Assembly: GCF_900100315.1 (NCBI RefSeq)
Contig: NZ_FNFF01000009.1
Span: forward strand, 248,001 to 312,000
Length of the DNA stretch: 64,000 nt
Source: Streptomyces indicus
GTDB lineage: Bacteria; Actinomycetota; Actinomycetes; Streptomycetales; Streptomycetaceae
Reading direction: 5' to 3'
Shown: positions 1 to 8,521 of the stretch, one piece after another
Numbering within the stretch: the stretch's first letter is position 1
Layout: each line of letters starts with the position of its first letter
Program-made: the position numbers and the translations under genes
The notes under the pieces: model-generated
Database searches by the model: none
What the model saw: the letters and a program-made list of their open reading frames with translations, nothing else
Told to the model about the DNA's origin: nothing

Positions 1-437
1 GCCGCATAGATCGAGGGCATCGAGTGCTCCTGGGTGACCTTGAGGAAGTCGCCCTTGGCCTGCGCCAACATGATCGTGTTGCGCGGGCTGGAGCTGACGA
101 CGACATCCGCGTCCGTCGTCTCGAACCACTCGAGCAGCCGGAGCTCGGCGAGCCGGCTCACCACCGGGGTCTTGGCCCCCGTGTTGAGCGGGTAGACCAG
201 CGGGAACTTGTCCACCAGCGGGTTGTCCACGTCGGATGCGGCCGCGTGGGGGCGCAGATCGCTCAGGACGCGTACGCGGACGCGGGGATCGAGCGGGAAG
301 TACGACTCGTCACGCACCTTGCGCAACGCGACGATCTCCACCTCGTGGCGGTCGGCCAGTGCCCCCGCCAGGTTCTGGGTGGCGCTGACCACCCCACCCA
401 TGTGGCACAGGTCCCGGACCAGAAACGCGATCTTCAC
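1..437 (-). CDS. Glycosyltransferase, GT4/GT-B type (C-terminal part outside window)
   Basis: The reading frame runs leftward off the window edge, so only about 145 N-terminal residues are seen. They begin MKIAFLVRDLCHMGG and continue with a Rossmann-like pattern, which is typical of the N-terminal acceptor domain of GT-B glycosyltransferases (MKI..l......GG.......LA..L...HEV). The GTG start at 437 is directly preceded by an in-frame TAG, so the start cannot lie further upstream. The donor-binding half that would show the sugar-nucleotide motif is missing, so donor and acceptor are unknown. The gene lies just downstream of obg in the same direction but 269 bp away, so it probably has its own promoter. 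Confidence 0.7.
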   Translation of the reverse strand, partial: MKIAFLVRDLCHMGGVVSATQNLAGALADRHEVEIVALRKVRDESYFPLDPRVRVRVLSDLRPHAAASDVDNPLVDKFPLVYPLNTGAKTPVVSRLAELRLLEWFETTDADVVVSSSPRNTIMLAQAKGDFLKVTQEHSMPSIYA

Positions 438-706
438 CTAGTGGCTTCACTTTCTGCGCGGCGCAGTGAGATCCACTTGCCGCCTATACGGCACAGGCGG
501 CAACCCCTCACCTCTTCAACGAAACCTACACACGACCTCCCCCGAATCGGGACGGTCGTTCGATCACAGTTACGACTCACGTTCCGGGGAAAAGGTTGTG
601 CCCGGCATCGAAGAGGGCCGCGGGCCCCCGAAGGTTCCCACGGCCCTGGGGTTTCGGCCCGGCCGGACGCGTACCGCCGGTCACCCGGCCGGATACCTAC
701 CGTCGG

Positions 707-2152
707 TCAGAACGCCTCGAAGTCGTCGAACTCCTGCTGCGCCTCGTCCCGCGCCGCCTGCCGGTCGGAGCGGCGCTGGGCGGCGGGGCGCGGCGCGTCG
801 AAGCGGTGGTCCTCGCCGCGGCGGCCCAGCATCTCCGCGCCCGTCATCACGGACGGGTCGAAGTCGAAGACCACCGCATTGTCCTCGGGGCCGATCGCCA
901 CCGCGTCGCCCGCGCGGGCACCGGCCTTCATCAACTGGTCCTCGACACCGAGGCGGTTGAGCCGGTCGGCCAGGTAGCCGACGGCCTCGTCGTTGTTGAA
1001 GTCGGTCTGGCGCACCCAGCGCTCCGGCTTGTCGCCGCGTACGCGGAACACCGGCTCGCCCTCGAGCTCCTCGCGCTGCACGGTGAAACCGGACTCGTCG
1101 ACGGCCTTCGGGCGGATCACGATCCGCGTGGCCTCCTCGACGGGCTTGGCGGCACGCGCCTCGGCGACCAGGCCGGCCAGGGCGAACGACAGCTCCTTGA
1201 GGCCCGTACGCGCGACGGCGGACACCTCGAACACGCGGTAGCCGCGGGCCTCCAGGTCCGGGCGGACCATGTCGGCGAGGTCCTTGCCGTCGGGGATGTC
1301 GATCTTGTTGAGGACGACGATGCGGGGCCGGTCGTCGAGGCCGCCGTACTGCTTGAGCTCCTCCTCGATGATGTCGAGGTCGGAGATCGGGTCGCGCTCG
1401 GACTCCAGCGTCGCGGTGTCCAGGACGTGGACGAGGACGGAGCAGCGCTCGACGTGCCGCAGGAACTCCAGGCCGAGGCCCTTGCCCTGGCTGGCGCCGG
1501 GGATGAGGCCGGGCACGTCGGCGATGGTGTAGACGGTCGAACCGGCCGTCACCACACCGAGGTTGGGCACCAGGGTGGTGAACGGGTAGTCGGCGATCTT
1601 CGGCTTGGCGGCGCTCAGGACGGAGATCAGCGAGGACTTGCCGGCGCTCGGGTAGCCGACGAGCGCGACGTCCGCGACCGTCTTGAGCTCCAGGACGATG
1701 TCGCCGAAGTCGCCGGGCTCGCCGAGCAGCGCGAAGCCGGGCGCCTTGCGGCGCGCGGAGGCCAGCGCGGCGTTGCCGAGCCCGCCGCGGCCGCCCTGCG
1801 CGGCCACGTACGAGGTGCCGTGCCCGACCAAGTCCGCGAGCACGTTGCCCTGCTTGTCGAGGACGACGGTGCCGTCCGGCACGGGCAGGACCAGGTCCTG
1901 GCCCTCCTTGCCGGTGCGGTGGTCGCCGGCGCCGGGCTGGCCGTTGGTGGCCTTGCGGTGCGGGGAGTGGTGGTACTCGAGCAGCGTGGTCACGGACTGG
2001 TCGACGGTGAGGATCACATCGCCGCCGCGTCCGCCGTTGCCGCCGTCGGGCCCGCCGAGCGGCTTGAACTTCTCACGGTGGACGGAGGCACAGCCGTGGC
2101 CTCCGTTACCCGCGGCGATGTGCAGCTCGACGCGGTCCACGAAGGTGGTCAT
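707..2152 (-). CDS. obg: GTPase Obg/CgtA
   Basis: Obg is a conserved GTPase that acts in late 50S ribosome assembly and stress signalling; in Streptomyces it also influences the onset of aerial growth. The 481-aa protein has the glycine-rich Obg fold (about residues 1-158, with the GGxGGxGG stretches), then a G domain with P-loop GYPSAGKS (166-173), switch DVPGLIPGA and NKID. A C-terminal OCT domain (about 345-425) and an acidic/basic tail follow. The ATG at 2152 has a GGAGG Shine-Dalgarno sequence about 9 nt upstream. It follows rplU and rpmA in the usual order, but a hairpin at 2228-2268 lies between rpmA and obg, so it may be partly uncoupled from the ribosomal protein genes. Confidence 0.97.
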   Translation of the reverse strand: MTTFVDRVELHIAAGNGGHGCASVHREKFKPLGGPDGGNGGRGGDVILTVDQSVTTLLEYHHSPHRKATNGQPGAGDHRTGKEGQDLVLPVPDGTVVLDKQGNVLADLVGHGTSYVAAQGGRGGLGNAALASARRKAPGFALLGEPGDFGDIVLELKTVADVALVGYPSAGKSSLISVLSAAKPKIADYPFTTLVPNLGVVTAGSTVYTIADVPGLIPGASQGKGLGLEFLRHVERCSVLVHVLDTATLESERDPISDLDIIEEELKQYGGLDDRPRIVVLNKIDIPDGKDLADMVRPDLEARGYRVFEVSAVARTGLKELSFALAGLVAEARAAKPVEEATRIVIRPKAVDESGFTVQREELEGEPVFRVRGDKPERWVRQTDFNNDEAVGYLADRLNRLGVEDQLMKAGARAGDAVAIGPEDNAVVFDFDPSVMTGAEMLGRRGEDHRFDAPRPAAQRRSDRQAARDEAQQEFDDFEAF

Positions 2153-2227
2153 GGTGGGGTGCCTCCAGGTGATCCTCCCGGCACGCCGCCGAGAGATATA
2201 CGGATTTGTCTTACGTCTAACACGGCA

Positions 2228-2268
2228 AAGGCGGACCTGCTTCCCGCCAGGGGAAGGAGGCCCGCCTT
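2228..2268 (-). terminator. Imperfect hairpin between rpmA and obg
   Basis: The arms at 2228-2245 and 2251-2268 pair over 18 positions with a few mismatches around a 5-nt loop. It sits just after the rpmA stop and before the obg start in the direction of transcription. It has no T-tract, as is usual for Streptomyces. It could be a terminator or attenuator of the rplU-rpmA transcript. Confidence 0.5.
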
Positions 2269-2324
2269 CGACAGTTCGCTCTACGAGTCCTGATCTCTCA
2301 GGTGCTCAACGGTGCGCTGATTGC

Positions 2325-2579
2325 TCAGGCAGCCGGAACGATGTTCACGACCTTGCGGCCACGGTGGGTGCCGAACTGCACCGCACCGGCCTGCAGGGCG
2401 AACAGGGTGTCGTCGCCACCGCGGCCGACGCCCGTGCCCGGGTGGAAGTGGGTGCCGCGCTGGCGGACCAGGATCTCACCGGCGTTGACGACCTGACCGC
2501 CGAAGCGCTTCACGCCGAGCCGCTGAGCGTTGGAATCGCGACCGTTCCGAGTGGACGATGCGCCCTTCTTGTGTGCCAT
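2325..2579 (-). CDS. rpmA: 50S ribosomal protein L27
   Basis: This 84-aa basic protein of the large subunit lies near the peptidyl-transferase centre. It begins MAHKKGASSTRNGRDSN, the standard L27 N-terminus of species that do not cleave a leader. It also has the conserved segments GVKRFGGQ and ILVRQRGTxFHPG. Its length fits the family (about 84-90 aa). It starts 14 nt after the rplU stop, so the two genes form one transcription unit. Confidence 0.98.
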   Translation of the reverse strand: MAHKKGASSTRNGRDSNAQRLGVKRFGGQVVNAGEILVRQRGTHFHPGTGVGRGGDDTLFALQAGAVQFGTHRGRKVVNIVPAA

Positions 2580-2593
2580 CTCTCCTCAGTCCC

Positions 2594-2914
2594 TTACTTC
2601 GCAGCCGTGGGGATGTCGGTGACCTTGATCGCCGTGTACTGCTGGCGGTGGCCCTGACGACGGCGGTAGCCGGTCTTGTTCTTGTAGCGAAGGATGTCGA
2701 TCTTCGCGCCCTTGTGGTGGTCCACGACCTCGGCCTGGACCTTGATGCCGGCCAGCACCCACGGGTCGCTGGTCACGGACTCGCCGTCGACCAGCAGCAG
2801 GGTCGAGAGCTCGACCGTGTCGCCGACCTTGGCGGTGGAAATCTTGTCAACCTCAACGATGTCGCCCACAGCAACCTTGTGCTGGCGACCACCGCTGCGC
2901 ACGATGGCGTACAC
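2594..2914 (-). CDS. rplU: 50S ribosomal protein L21
   Basis: This 106-aa large-subunit protein begins MYAIVRSGGRQHKVAVGD, the L21 signature, and carries the C-terminal basic GYRRRQGHRQ motif. It is the first gene of the rplU-rpmA unit, followed by obg. It is preceded by a 400-bp gap after rne. In that gap a TTGACC sequence (on the minus strand, 3084-3089) is a possible -35 element, but no convincing -10 could be assigned. Confidence 0.98.
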   Translation of the reverse strand: MYAIVRSGGRQHKVAVGDIVEVDKISTAKVGDTVELSTLLLVDGESVTSDPWVLAGIKVQAEVVDHHKGAKIDILRYKNKTGYRRRQGHRQQYTAIKVTDIPTAAK

Positions 2915-3314
2915 GCGGATCTCACTCTCTCTGACTCGAAGCTGGTCCTCGCAGTCCAGCCGCCCACCTCGGGCAGGCGGCCTCTCCTGGTAACCGAGAC
3001 CGGGAGGCTTCCGGGCCGAACTTCGCAGAAGGATCCGGAAGGAAAAGGTTTACGAGGCGATGGCGCGCAAGGAACACGCCGACGGTCAAGGTTACGGGGC
3101 GTCGCTGCGAGGGTCAAACCGGGCCCCCGGCCGCCTCGCAGGACGCCGCTGGGGCACGTCGTAAGGACCGCGCGGCCCCACCATGATGGCAGCTCAGGCC
3201 GCCCCGTAAGCCCGGCTCAGGCCGCCCCCGCGATCACAGCTCAAGCCGCCCCGTAACGACCGCGCGGCCCGCCCCGGGACACCCGGGACGGGCCGCGACA
3301 CGGCAGCGGAACGG
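2915..3314 (-). promoter_or_regulatory. rne-rplU intergenic region, probable rplU promoter and leader
   Basis: This 400-bp gap has no credible gene. It contains the rne terminator hairpin (3263-3297) and near-duplicate short segments (GCCGCCCCGTAA-type motifs near 3198-3256, and GACCGCGCGGCCC near 3166 and 3257). The stretch nearer rplU is where its promoter and leader must lie. No riboswitch or L21-binding leader was recognised. Confidence 0.45.
3263..3297 (-). terminator. Hairpin terminator after rne
   Basis: The arms 3263-3278 and 3282-3297 pair over 16 bp with one mismatch around a 3-nt ACA loop. It starts about 18 nt downstream of the rne stop. This is a strong GC-rich hairpin without a T-run, as Streptomyces terminators often are. 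Confidence 0.75.
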
Positions 3315-6300
3315 TCAGTCGTCGGCCGAGGCCGAGACGGACGGCAGCGTCTGCTGCTCGGCCGCCGCGGTCTTCTTGGCCGCCGCCTTCTTCGTGGTCG
3401 CCTTCTTGGCGGCGGTCTTCTTGGCCGCCGTCTTCTTCGTGGCCGCGGTCTTCTTCGTCGCGGCCTTCTTGGCGGTGGCCTTCTTGGCCGACTTGCGCGC
3501 GGCCTTCTTGGCCGGCGCCGCCTCCTCGCCCTCCGCCGCGGCCTCGGCCCCGGCGGTCGGCTGCGGCTCGGACCCGGCGGCCTCGCCACCGGACGCGCCC
3601 TCGCCACCGGCCGCGGGCACGACCAGCACGGCCGCGTCCGCAGAGGTGGTCGGCGCGGACGCCCTGCGCACGGCACGGCGCCGCGGACGGGCGGGAGCCG
3701 CGCTCTCGGCCGCCGGTGCCTCGGCCTGCTCCTGTACGGACTCGGCCGCGGGCTGCTCCGCGGGCGTCTCCTGCACGGGCTCCGCCACGGACGCCGGTGC
3801 GGGCTCCGTCACGATGACCTCGGCCGGCTCCGCGGCCGCCTTGGGCGCACCCGCCGGGGCGGTGGCCTTCCGGGTGGCCCGGCGGCGCGTACGGCCCTTC
3901 GGCGCGGCGTCCTCGGAGACCTCGGCGGTCTGCGCGGCCTCGACGGCCGGCTCGGTCGCCTCGGCCTTGACCGGCTCCGCAGCCTTCGGCTGCTCCGCCT
4001 CGGACCGCTCGGCCTTGGGCTCGGCAGCCTTCGCCTCCGACGCCTTCGCCTCGGACACCTTCGGCGCACCCGCCGGCGCGGACACCTTGCGGGTGGCCCG
4101 GCGCCGCGAGCGGCCGCGGGACGCGGCGGCCTCGGCCTCGGCCGGGCTGGAGTACAGCTCCTCGTCCGGCCGGAACTCGGGCTCGTCCAGCTTCACCGGG
4201 GCAGCGGCCTCGGCAGCCACCTCGGCCTCCGTCTCGACGTGCTCGGCAGGCTCGGCGGTCTTCTCGGCCGCCTCCTCCACCGCGTGCGTGTGCTCGTGGT
4301 GCTCGGAGCCGCCCTTGCCGCGCTTCTTGCTGCGCTTGCCGCCGCCTCCGCCGGAGGTGGTGGCCTGCTCCATGTGCACGATGACACCGCGGCCGTTGCA
4401 GTGGACGCAGGTCTCGGAGAAGGACTCCAGGAGGCCCTGGCCCACGCGCTTACGGGTCATCTGCACCAGACCCAGCGAGGTGACCTCCGCGACCTGGTGC
4501 TTCGTACGGTCGCGGCCCAGGCATTCGAGGAGCCGGCGCAGGACCAGGTCCCGGTTGGATTCCAGGACCATGTCGATGAAGTCGATGACCACGATGCCGC
4601 CGAGGTCGCGCAGTCGCAGCTGGCGCACGATCTCCTCGGCCGCCTCGAGGTTGTTCCTCGTGACGGTCTCCTCGAGGTTGCCGCCCTGGCCGGTGAACTT
4701 GCCGGTGTTGACGTCGACCACGACCATCGCCTCGGTCTTGTCGATCACCAGCGAGCCGCCGGACGGCAGCCAGACCTTGCGGTCGAGCGCCTTGGCGAGC
4801 TGCTCGTCGATCCGGTACGTGGCGAAGACGTCGACCTCGGAGGTCCACTTCTGCAGCCGGTCCGCCAGGTCGGGGGCGACGTGCGAGACGTAACCGTGGA
4901 TGGTGTCCCACGCCTCGTCACCGCTGACGATGACCTTCGAGAAGTCCTCGTTGAAGATGTCGCGCACGACGCGGACGGTCATGTCCGGCTCGCCGTACAG
5001 CAGGCTCGGCGACGAGGTCGAGATCTGCTTGGACTTCTTCTGGATGTCGGCCCACTGCGCCTGGAGGCGCTCGACGTCACGGCGCAGCTCGTCCTCGCTC
5101 GCGCCCTCGGCGGCGGTGCGCACGATGACGCCCGCGTCCTCGGGGACGATCTTCTTGAGGATGGTCTTCAGACGCGCGCGCTCCGTGTCCGGGAGCTTGC
5201 GGCTGATGCCGGTCATGGAGCCCTCGGGCACGTACACGAGGTAGCGGCCCGGCAGCGAGACCTGGCTGGTCAGACGGGCGCCCTTGTGACCGATCGGGTC
5301 CTTGGTGACCTGGACGAGCACCGACTGGCCGGACTTCAGGGCGGATTCGATACGGCGCGGCCCGTTGGCCATGCCGAGCGCCTCGAAGTTGACCTCACCG
5401 GCGTACAGGACGGCGTTGCGCCCCTTGCCGATGTCGATGAACGCGGCCTCCATCGACGGCAGCACGTTCTGGACCTTGCCCAGGTAGACGTTGCCGACGT
5501 ACGAGGTGGCCTGCTCCTTGTTGACGTAGTGCTCCACGAGCACGTTGTCCTCGAGGACGCCGATCTGGGTGCGCTCGCCCTGCTGACGCACCACCATGAC
5601 GCGCTCGACGGCCTCGCGGCGCGCCAGGAACTCGGCCTCGGTGATGATCGGCACGCGGCGGCGGCCCTGCTCGCGGCCCTCGCGGCGGCGCTGCTTCTTG
5701 GCCTCCAGACGCGTGGAGCCCTTGATGGACTGCACCTCGTCGCTGGCCTGCTCGGCCTCGGACTTCTTGGCGCGCGGCTCGCGCACCTTGACGACCGTGC
5801 GCTCCGGGTCGCCGTCGCCCGGCTCGGTGTCCACAGAGGTGTCACCGGCGCGGCGGCGACGGCGGCGACGCCTGCGGCTGCTGCTGCTCGAACCGCCCTC
5901 GCGCTCGCCGTGCGCGTCGCGTCCCTCGTCCTCGTCGGCGTCGTCCGGCTCGTCGGCGCTCTCGTCCTCGGCCGAGTCGTCGGCGGAGTCCGCGGACTCC
6001 TCGCCGTCGCCGTCCTGGTCGGAGGCCTCACCGCGACGGCGGCGGCGGCCGCCCCGGCGGCGGCGACGGCCCGAACGGCCGCCCTGCTCGTCCGTGTCCT
6101 CGCTGTCTGCGTCGGAGGCCTCGGCGCCGTCCTGATCGTCGGCGTCCGCGTCCTCCGCGGACTCGGCGGGCTCGACGGTCTGCGCGGTCTCGGCGGCGGG
6201 CTCGGTCTGCTCACCACGGCGGCGGCGACGGCGACGCGACCCGGTGGGCGCCTCGACGGCCTCATCGGCCTGCTCGGCGCTCTCGTCCTCGTCCTGCGCC

Positions 6301-7418
6301 TCGGCGGCCTCGGCAGCGGCGGCGGCCGCGGCGCGCTCGGGCGTCTGGAACATGGGCTCGGTGAAGACCGGCGCCTGGAAGACGGCGACGGCGGGCCGGC
6401 GCGCGGCGCGCGGCGCCTCCTCGGCGGTCTCCTCCTTGGCCTCGGCGGCGGCCGGCTCGGAGAAGAGCGCGGCGGACTTGCGGGTGGCGCGGCGACGGCC
6501 CCGGCGGGGCGCCTCCTCGGCCTCGTCCTTCGCCGACTCGGCGTTCTTCTCGGCAGCCTTGCGGGCGCCCTTGTCCGTGCTCTTCACGGCGCTCCCGTCC
6601 GCGCTCTTCGCGGCGCTGCCGTCCGTGTCCGCCACGGGCTGAGCGGCCTCGGCCTGCACGGCCTCCGGCTCCTCGCCGCCCACCGGCGCACCCGCGGGAG
6701 CGGTGGCCTTGCGGGTGGCACGACGACGCGTACGGCCGCCCTTGGCGGGCGCTTCCTCGGCGGTCGGCGCGGCCTCGGCGACCGGGGCCTGTTCGGCCTC
6801 GGCGGCCGCAGCAGGCTCGGCCGCGGCGGGCTCCTCGACAGCCGGCTCGACGGCCGGCTCGGCGGCCGCGGCCTCGGGAGCCGACACCTTGCGGGTGGCG
6901 CGACGGCGCGTACGGGCGCGGGGCGCGGGCTCCTCGGCGGCAGGCTCGGGGGTCTCCTCGACCACCGGCTCGGCGACGGCGGCGGTCTCCTCGACGGCCT
7001 CCGCCTCGTCCTCGTCATCGGCGACCGGGGCGGCGGCGACCGGCTCGGTCACGGGTGCGCTCTCGGCGCTCTTGGGCGCACCGGCGGGCGCGGAGGCCCG
7101 ACGGGTGGCGCGGCGGCGGGTCCGCGCGGGTGCGGCGGACTCCTCGGCCGGCTTCTCGGCGGACTGCGCTCCGGCCTCGGCCTCGGCCACGTCCGGGACC
7201 ACGGGGTCCTCGGCGGCGACCGGCTCGGCGACGGCCTCGGTGGCCGGTATGGCCGGCGCGTCCGATGCGGCGGCCTCGGTGGTCGCTGCGGCCGGCGGTC
7301 CCGCCGGGCGGGACGCGGCGCGGCGTCGGCGGCGCGGCGGCAGCTTGTCGCCGGGTGCGTTGTTGTTCTCGGCGTCCCCGGACGTACCGGGTTCGTCGGC
7401 GTTCTTCGGCTCGAGCAT
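3315..7418 (-). CDS. rne: Ribonuclease E/G family endoribonuclease (RNase ES)
   Basis: This is the central RNA-decay and rRNA-processing endonuclease. The frame is open further upstream, but ATG 7418 (MLEPKNADEP) has a GGGAG ribosome site 11 nt before it and fits known Streptomyces N-termini, giving 1367 aa. The catalytic core occupies about residues 580-1005: an S1-like part (YVGNVYLGKVQNVLPSMEAAF), the metal-binding DVNTGKF and DFIDM segments near 895-935, and a zinc-link CVHCNGRG near 1000. Long low-complexity Ala/Glu/Arg regions flank the core on both sides, unlike E. coli RNase E, which has only a C-terminal scaffold. They contain seven RRRATRK-type motifs, and the protein ends in a Lys/Ala-rich histone-H1-like tail. 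The flanks probably bind RNA or partners such as PNPase; this is inferred. Confidence 0.96.
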   Translation of the reverse strand: MLEPKNADEPGTSGDAENNNAPGDKLPPRRRRRAASRPAGPPAAATTEAAASDAPAIPATEAVAEPVAAEDPVVPDVAEAEAGAQSAEKPAEESAAPARTRRRATRRASAPAGAPKSAESAPVTEPVAAAPVADDEDEAEAVEETAAVAEPVVEETPEPAAEEPAPRARTRRRATRKVSAPEAAAAEPAVEPAVEEPAAAEPAAAAEAEQAPVAEAAPTAEEAPAKGGRTRRRATRKATAPAGAPVGGEEPEAVQAEAAQPVADTDGSAAKSADGSAVKSTDKGARKAAEKNAESAKDEAEEAPRRGRRRATRKSAALFSEPAAAEAKEETAEEAPRAARRPAVAVFQAPVFTEPMFQTPERAAAAAAAEAAEAQDEDESAEQADEAVEAPTGSRRRRRRRGEQTEPAAETAQTVEPAESAEDADADDQDGAEASDADSEDTDEQGGRSGRRRRRGGRRRRRGEASDQDGDGEESADSADDSAEDESADEPDDADEDEGRDAHGEREGGSSSSSRRRRRRRRRAGDTSVDTEPGDGDPERTVVKVREPRAKKSEAEQASDEVQSIKGSTRLEAKKQRRREGREQGRRRVPIITEAEFLARREAVERVMVVRQQGERTQIGVLEDNVLVEHYVNKEQATSYVGNVYLGKVQNVLPSMEAAFIDIGKGRNAVLYAGEVNFEALGMANGPRRIESALKSGQSVLVQVTKDPIGHKGARLTSQVSLPGRYLVYVPEGSMTGISRKLPDTERARLKTILKKIVPEDAGVIVRTAAEGASEDELRRDVERLQAQWADIQKKSKQISTSSPSLLYGEPDMTVRVVRDIFNEDFSKVIVSGDEAWDTIHGYVSHVAPDLADRLQKWTSEVDVFATYRIDEQLAKALDRKVWLPSGGSLVIDKTEAMVVVDVNTGKFTGQGGNLEETVTRNNLEAAEEIVRQLRLRDLGGIVVIDFIDMVLESNRDLVLRRLLECLGRDRTKHQVAEVTSLGLVQMTRKRVGQGLLESFSETCVHCNGRGVIVHMEQATTSGGGGGKRSKKRGKGGSEHHEHTHAVEEAAEKTAEPAEHVETEAEVAAEAAAPVKLDEPEFRPDEELYSSPAEAEAAASRGRSRRRATRKVSAPAGAPKVSEAKASEAKAAEPKAERSEAEQPKAAEPVKAEATEPAVEAAQTAEVSEDAAPKGRTRRRATRKATAPAGAPKAAAEPAEVIVTEPAPASVAEPVQETPAEQPAAESVQEQAEAPAAESAAPARPRRRAVRRASAPTTSADAAVLVVPAAGGEGASGGEAAGSEPQPTAGAEAAAEGEEAAPAKKAARKSAKKATAKKAATKKTAATKKTAAKKTAAKKATTKKAAAKKTAAAEQQTLPSVSASADD

Positions 7419-7703
7419 GCGGGCGGTTCTCCCGTCACGCTCCCGGGCGCCGCGCCGGTGCCGATGACGTCCACGGCCCGGGCGTGAGAACCGAGGCCGC
7501 TCGTCCGGCAGGCGCGGGCGCCGCACGGGAGCTGTATGTGTCTGTCTCGCCGGTTCCGGTACGCGGTGTGCGCACGGCCTGGCGAAAGTCTGGTGGTCGG
7601 TGCGCGGCCCGACCCAGGTGGCTCCCGAGTACGAGGGCTGCGCGTACGGCGACCGTCCCTGCGCGGGACCTTCCCGGAATCTGTCGGGGATTACCCCGTC
7701 AGA

Positions 7704-8474
7704 TCACTGGCCCAGCGCTGCCGCGGCGGTCGGCGCGGCGTCCTCTTGGGTGGAGGGCGCGGCCGCCTCGCGGTCGGGCGCGAGCGGGTCGGTCACCGTG
7801 CCGGACTCCTCATCGAAGGGCCCCTGGGCCAGCCTGGTCACCGCTGCGGGGACCGGCGGCACCAAGTCGGCTACGGCTCGGAGACCGGACAGGACGTCGT
7901 CGGGTCGTACGGCGGGCGTTGCATGCCTTACAACCAGCCGCAGTATCGCACAGGGCCCGGCGCCCGGCCTATCAGCCCGGGGTTCGAGTGCCTGCAGATC
8001 GGCGACGGCTGCGCGGGCGTCGAAGGTGCGCATCCCGTTCTTCGTGAGCCGCCCGACCTCGACGGTCTCGGCGGCGAGGAAGGTCTGCACGGCGGCTTCG
8101 GCCTGCGCGAGCTCGACTCCGTCGAGCCTGAGCTCCCAGACCGAGGCCTGGAGCCGGTCCGCGAGACCCGAGGTGCGGGCCTCGACCGCCTCGGTGATGT
8201 CGAGCCCGTCGGGCAGCGACTCGTCGAGGAGGACACGGAGCTGCGCGGGGTCGCGCTTCTCCGTCAGGGCGATCTCCAGGTACTCGGCCTCACTGCCCGT
8301 GCCGGTGGGTGCGGCATTGGCGTAGGACACCTTGGGGTGCGGCGTGAAGCCCGCCGAGTACGCCATGGGGACCTCTGCGCGACGCAGAGCGCGCTCGAAG
8401 GCGCGCTGGAAGTCGCGGTGGCTGGTGAACCGGAGGCGGCCGCGCTTGGTGTAGCGCAGTCGGATGCGCTGCAC
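7704..8474 (-). CDS. TIGR03936-type radical-SAM-associated protein (DUF2344)
   Basis: The 256 aa start with QRIRLRYTKRGRLRFTSHRD and continue with AGFTPHPKVSYANAAPTGTGSEAEYLEI, the signature of the DUF2344/TIGR03936 family. Members are encoded with, or fused to, a TIGR03960 radical SAM protein; the reaction is not known. GTG 8474 is used here, but the frame stays open upstream and codes for GKRQPEGPPPAPA. A CTG at 8516 lies 8 nt after an AAGGA motif and only 5 nt after the stop of the upstream gene, so translation may start there and be coupled to that gene. The partner radical SAM gene is at 12728-14689, three genes away. Confidence 0.85.
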   Translation of the reverse strand: MQRIRLRYTKRGRLRFTSHRDFQRAFERALRRAEVPMAYSAGFTPHPKVSYANAAPTGTGSEAEYLEIALTEKRDPAQLRVLLDESLPDGLDITEAVEARTSGLADRLQASVWELRLDGVELAQAEAAVQTFLAAETVEVGRLTKNGMRTFDARAAVADLQALEPRADRPGAGPCAILRLVVRHATPAVRPDDVLSGLRAVADLVPPVPAAVTRLAQGPFDEESGTVTDPLAPDREAAAPSTQEDAAPTAAAALGQ

Positions 8475-8521
8475 CGCGGGTGCGGGCGGCGGGCCTTCGG
8501 GCTGTCGCTTGCCCAGTGTCG

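Noticed and set aside
2915..3314. L21 autoregulatory leader or riboswitch
   Set aside because: No recognisable conserved RNA fold could be traced; only the rne terminator and short repeats are visible.
4239..7487. Long open frame of 1082 codons on the plus strand across rne
   Set aside because: Antisense shadow of the Ala/Glu/Arg-rich rne flanks; Leu/Gly/Arg-rich composition without domains.
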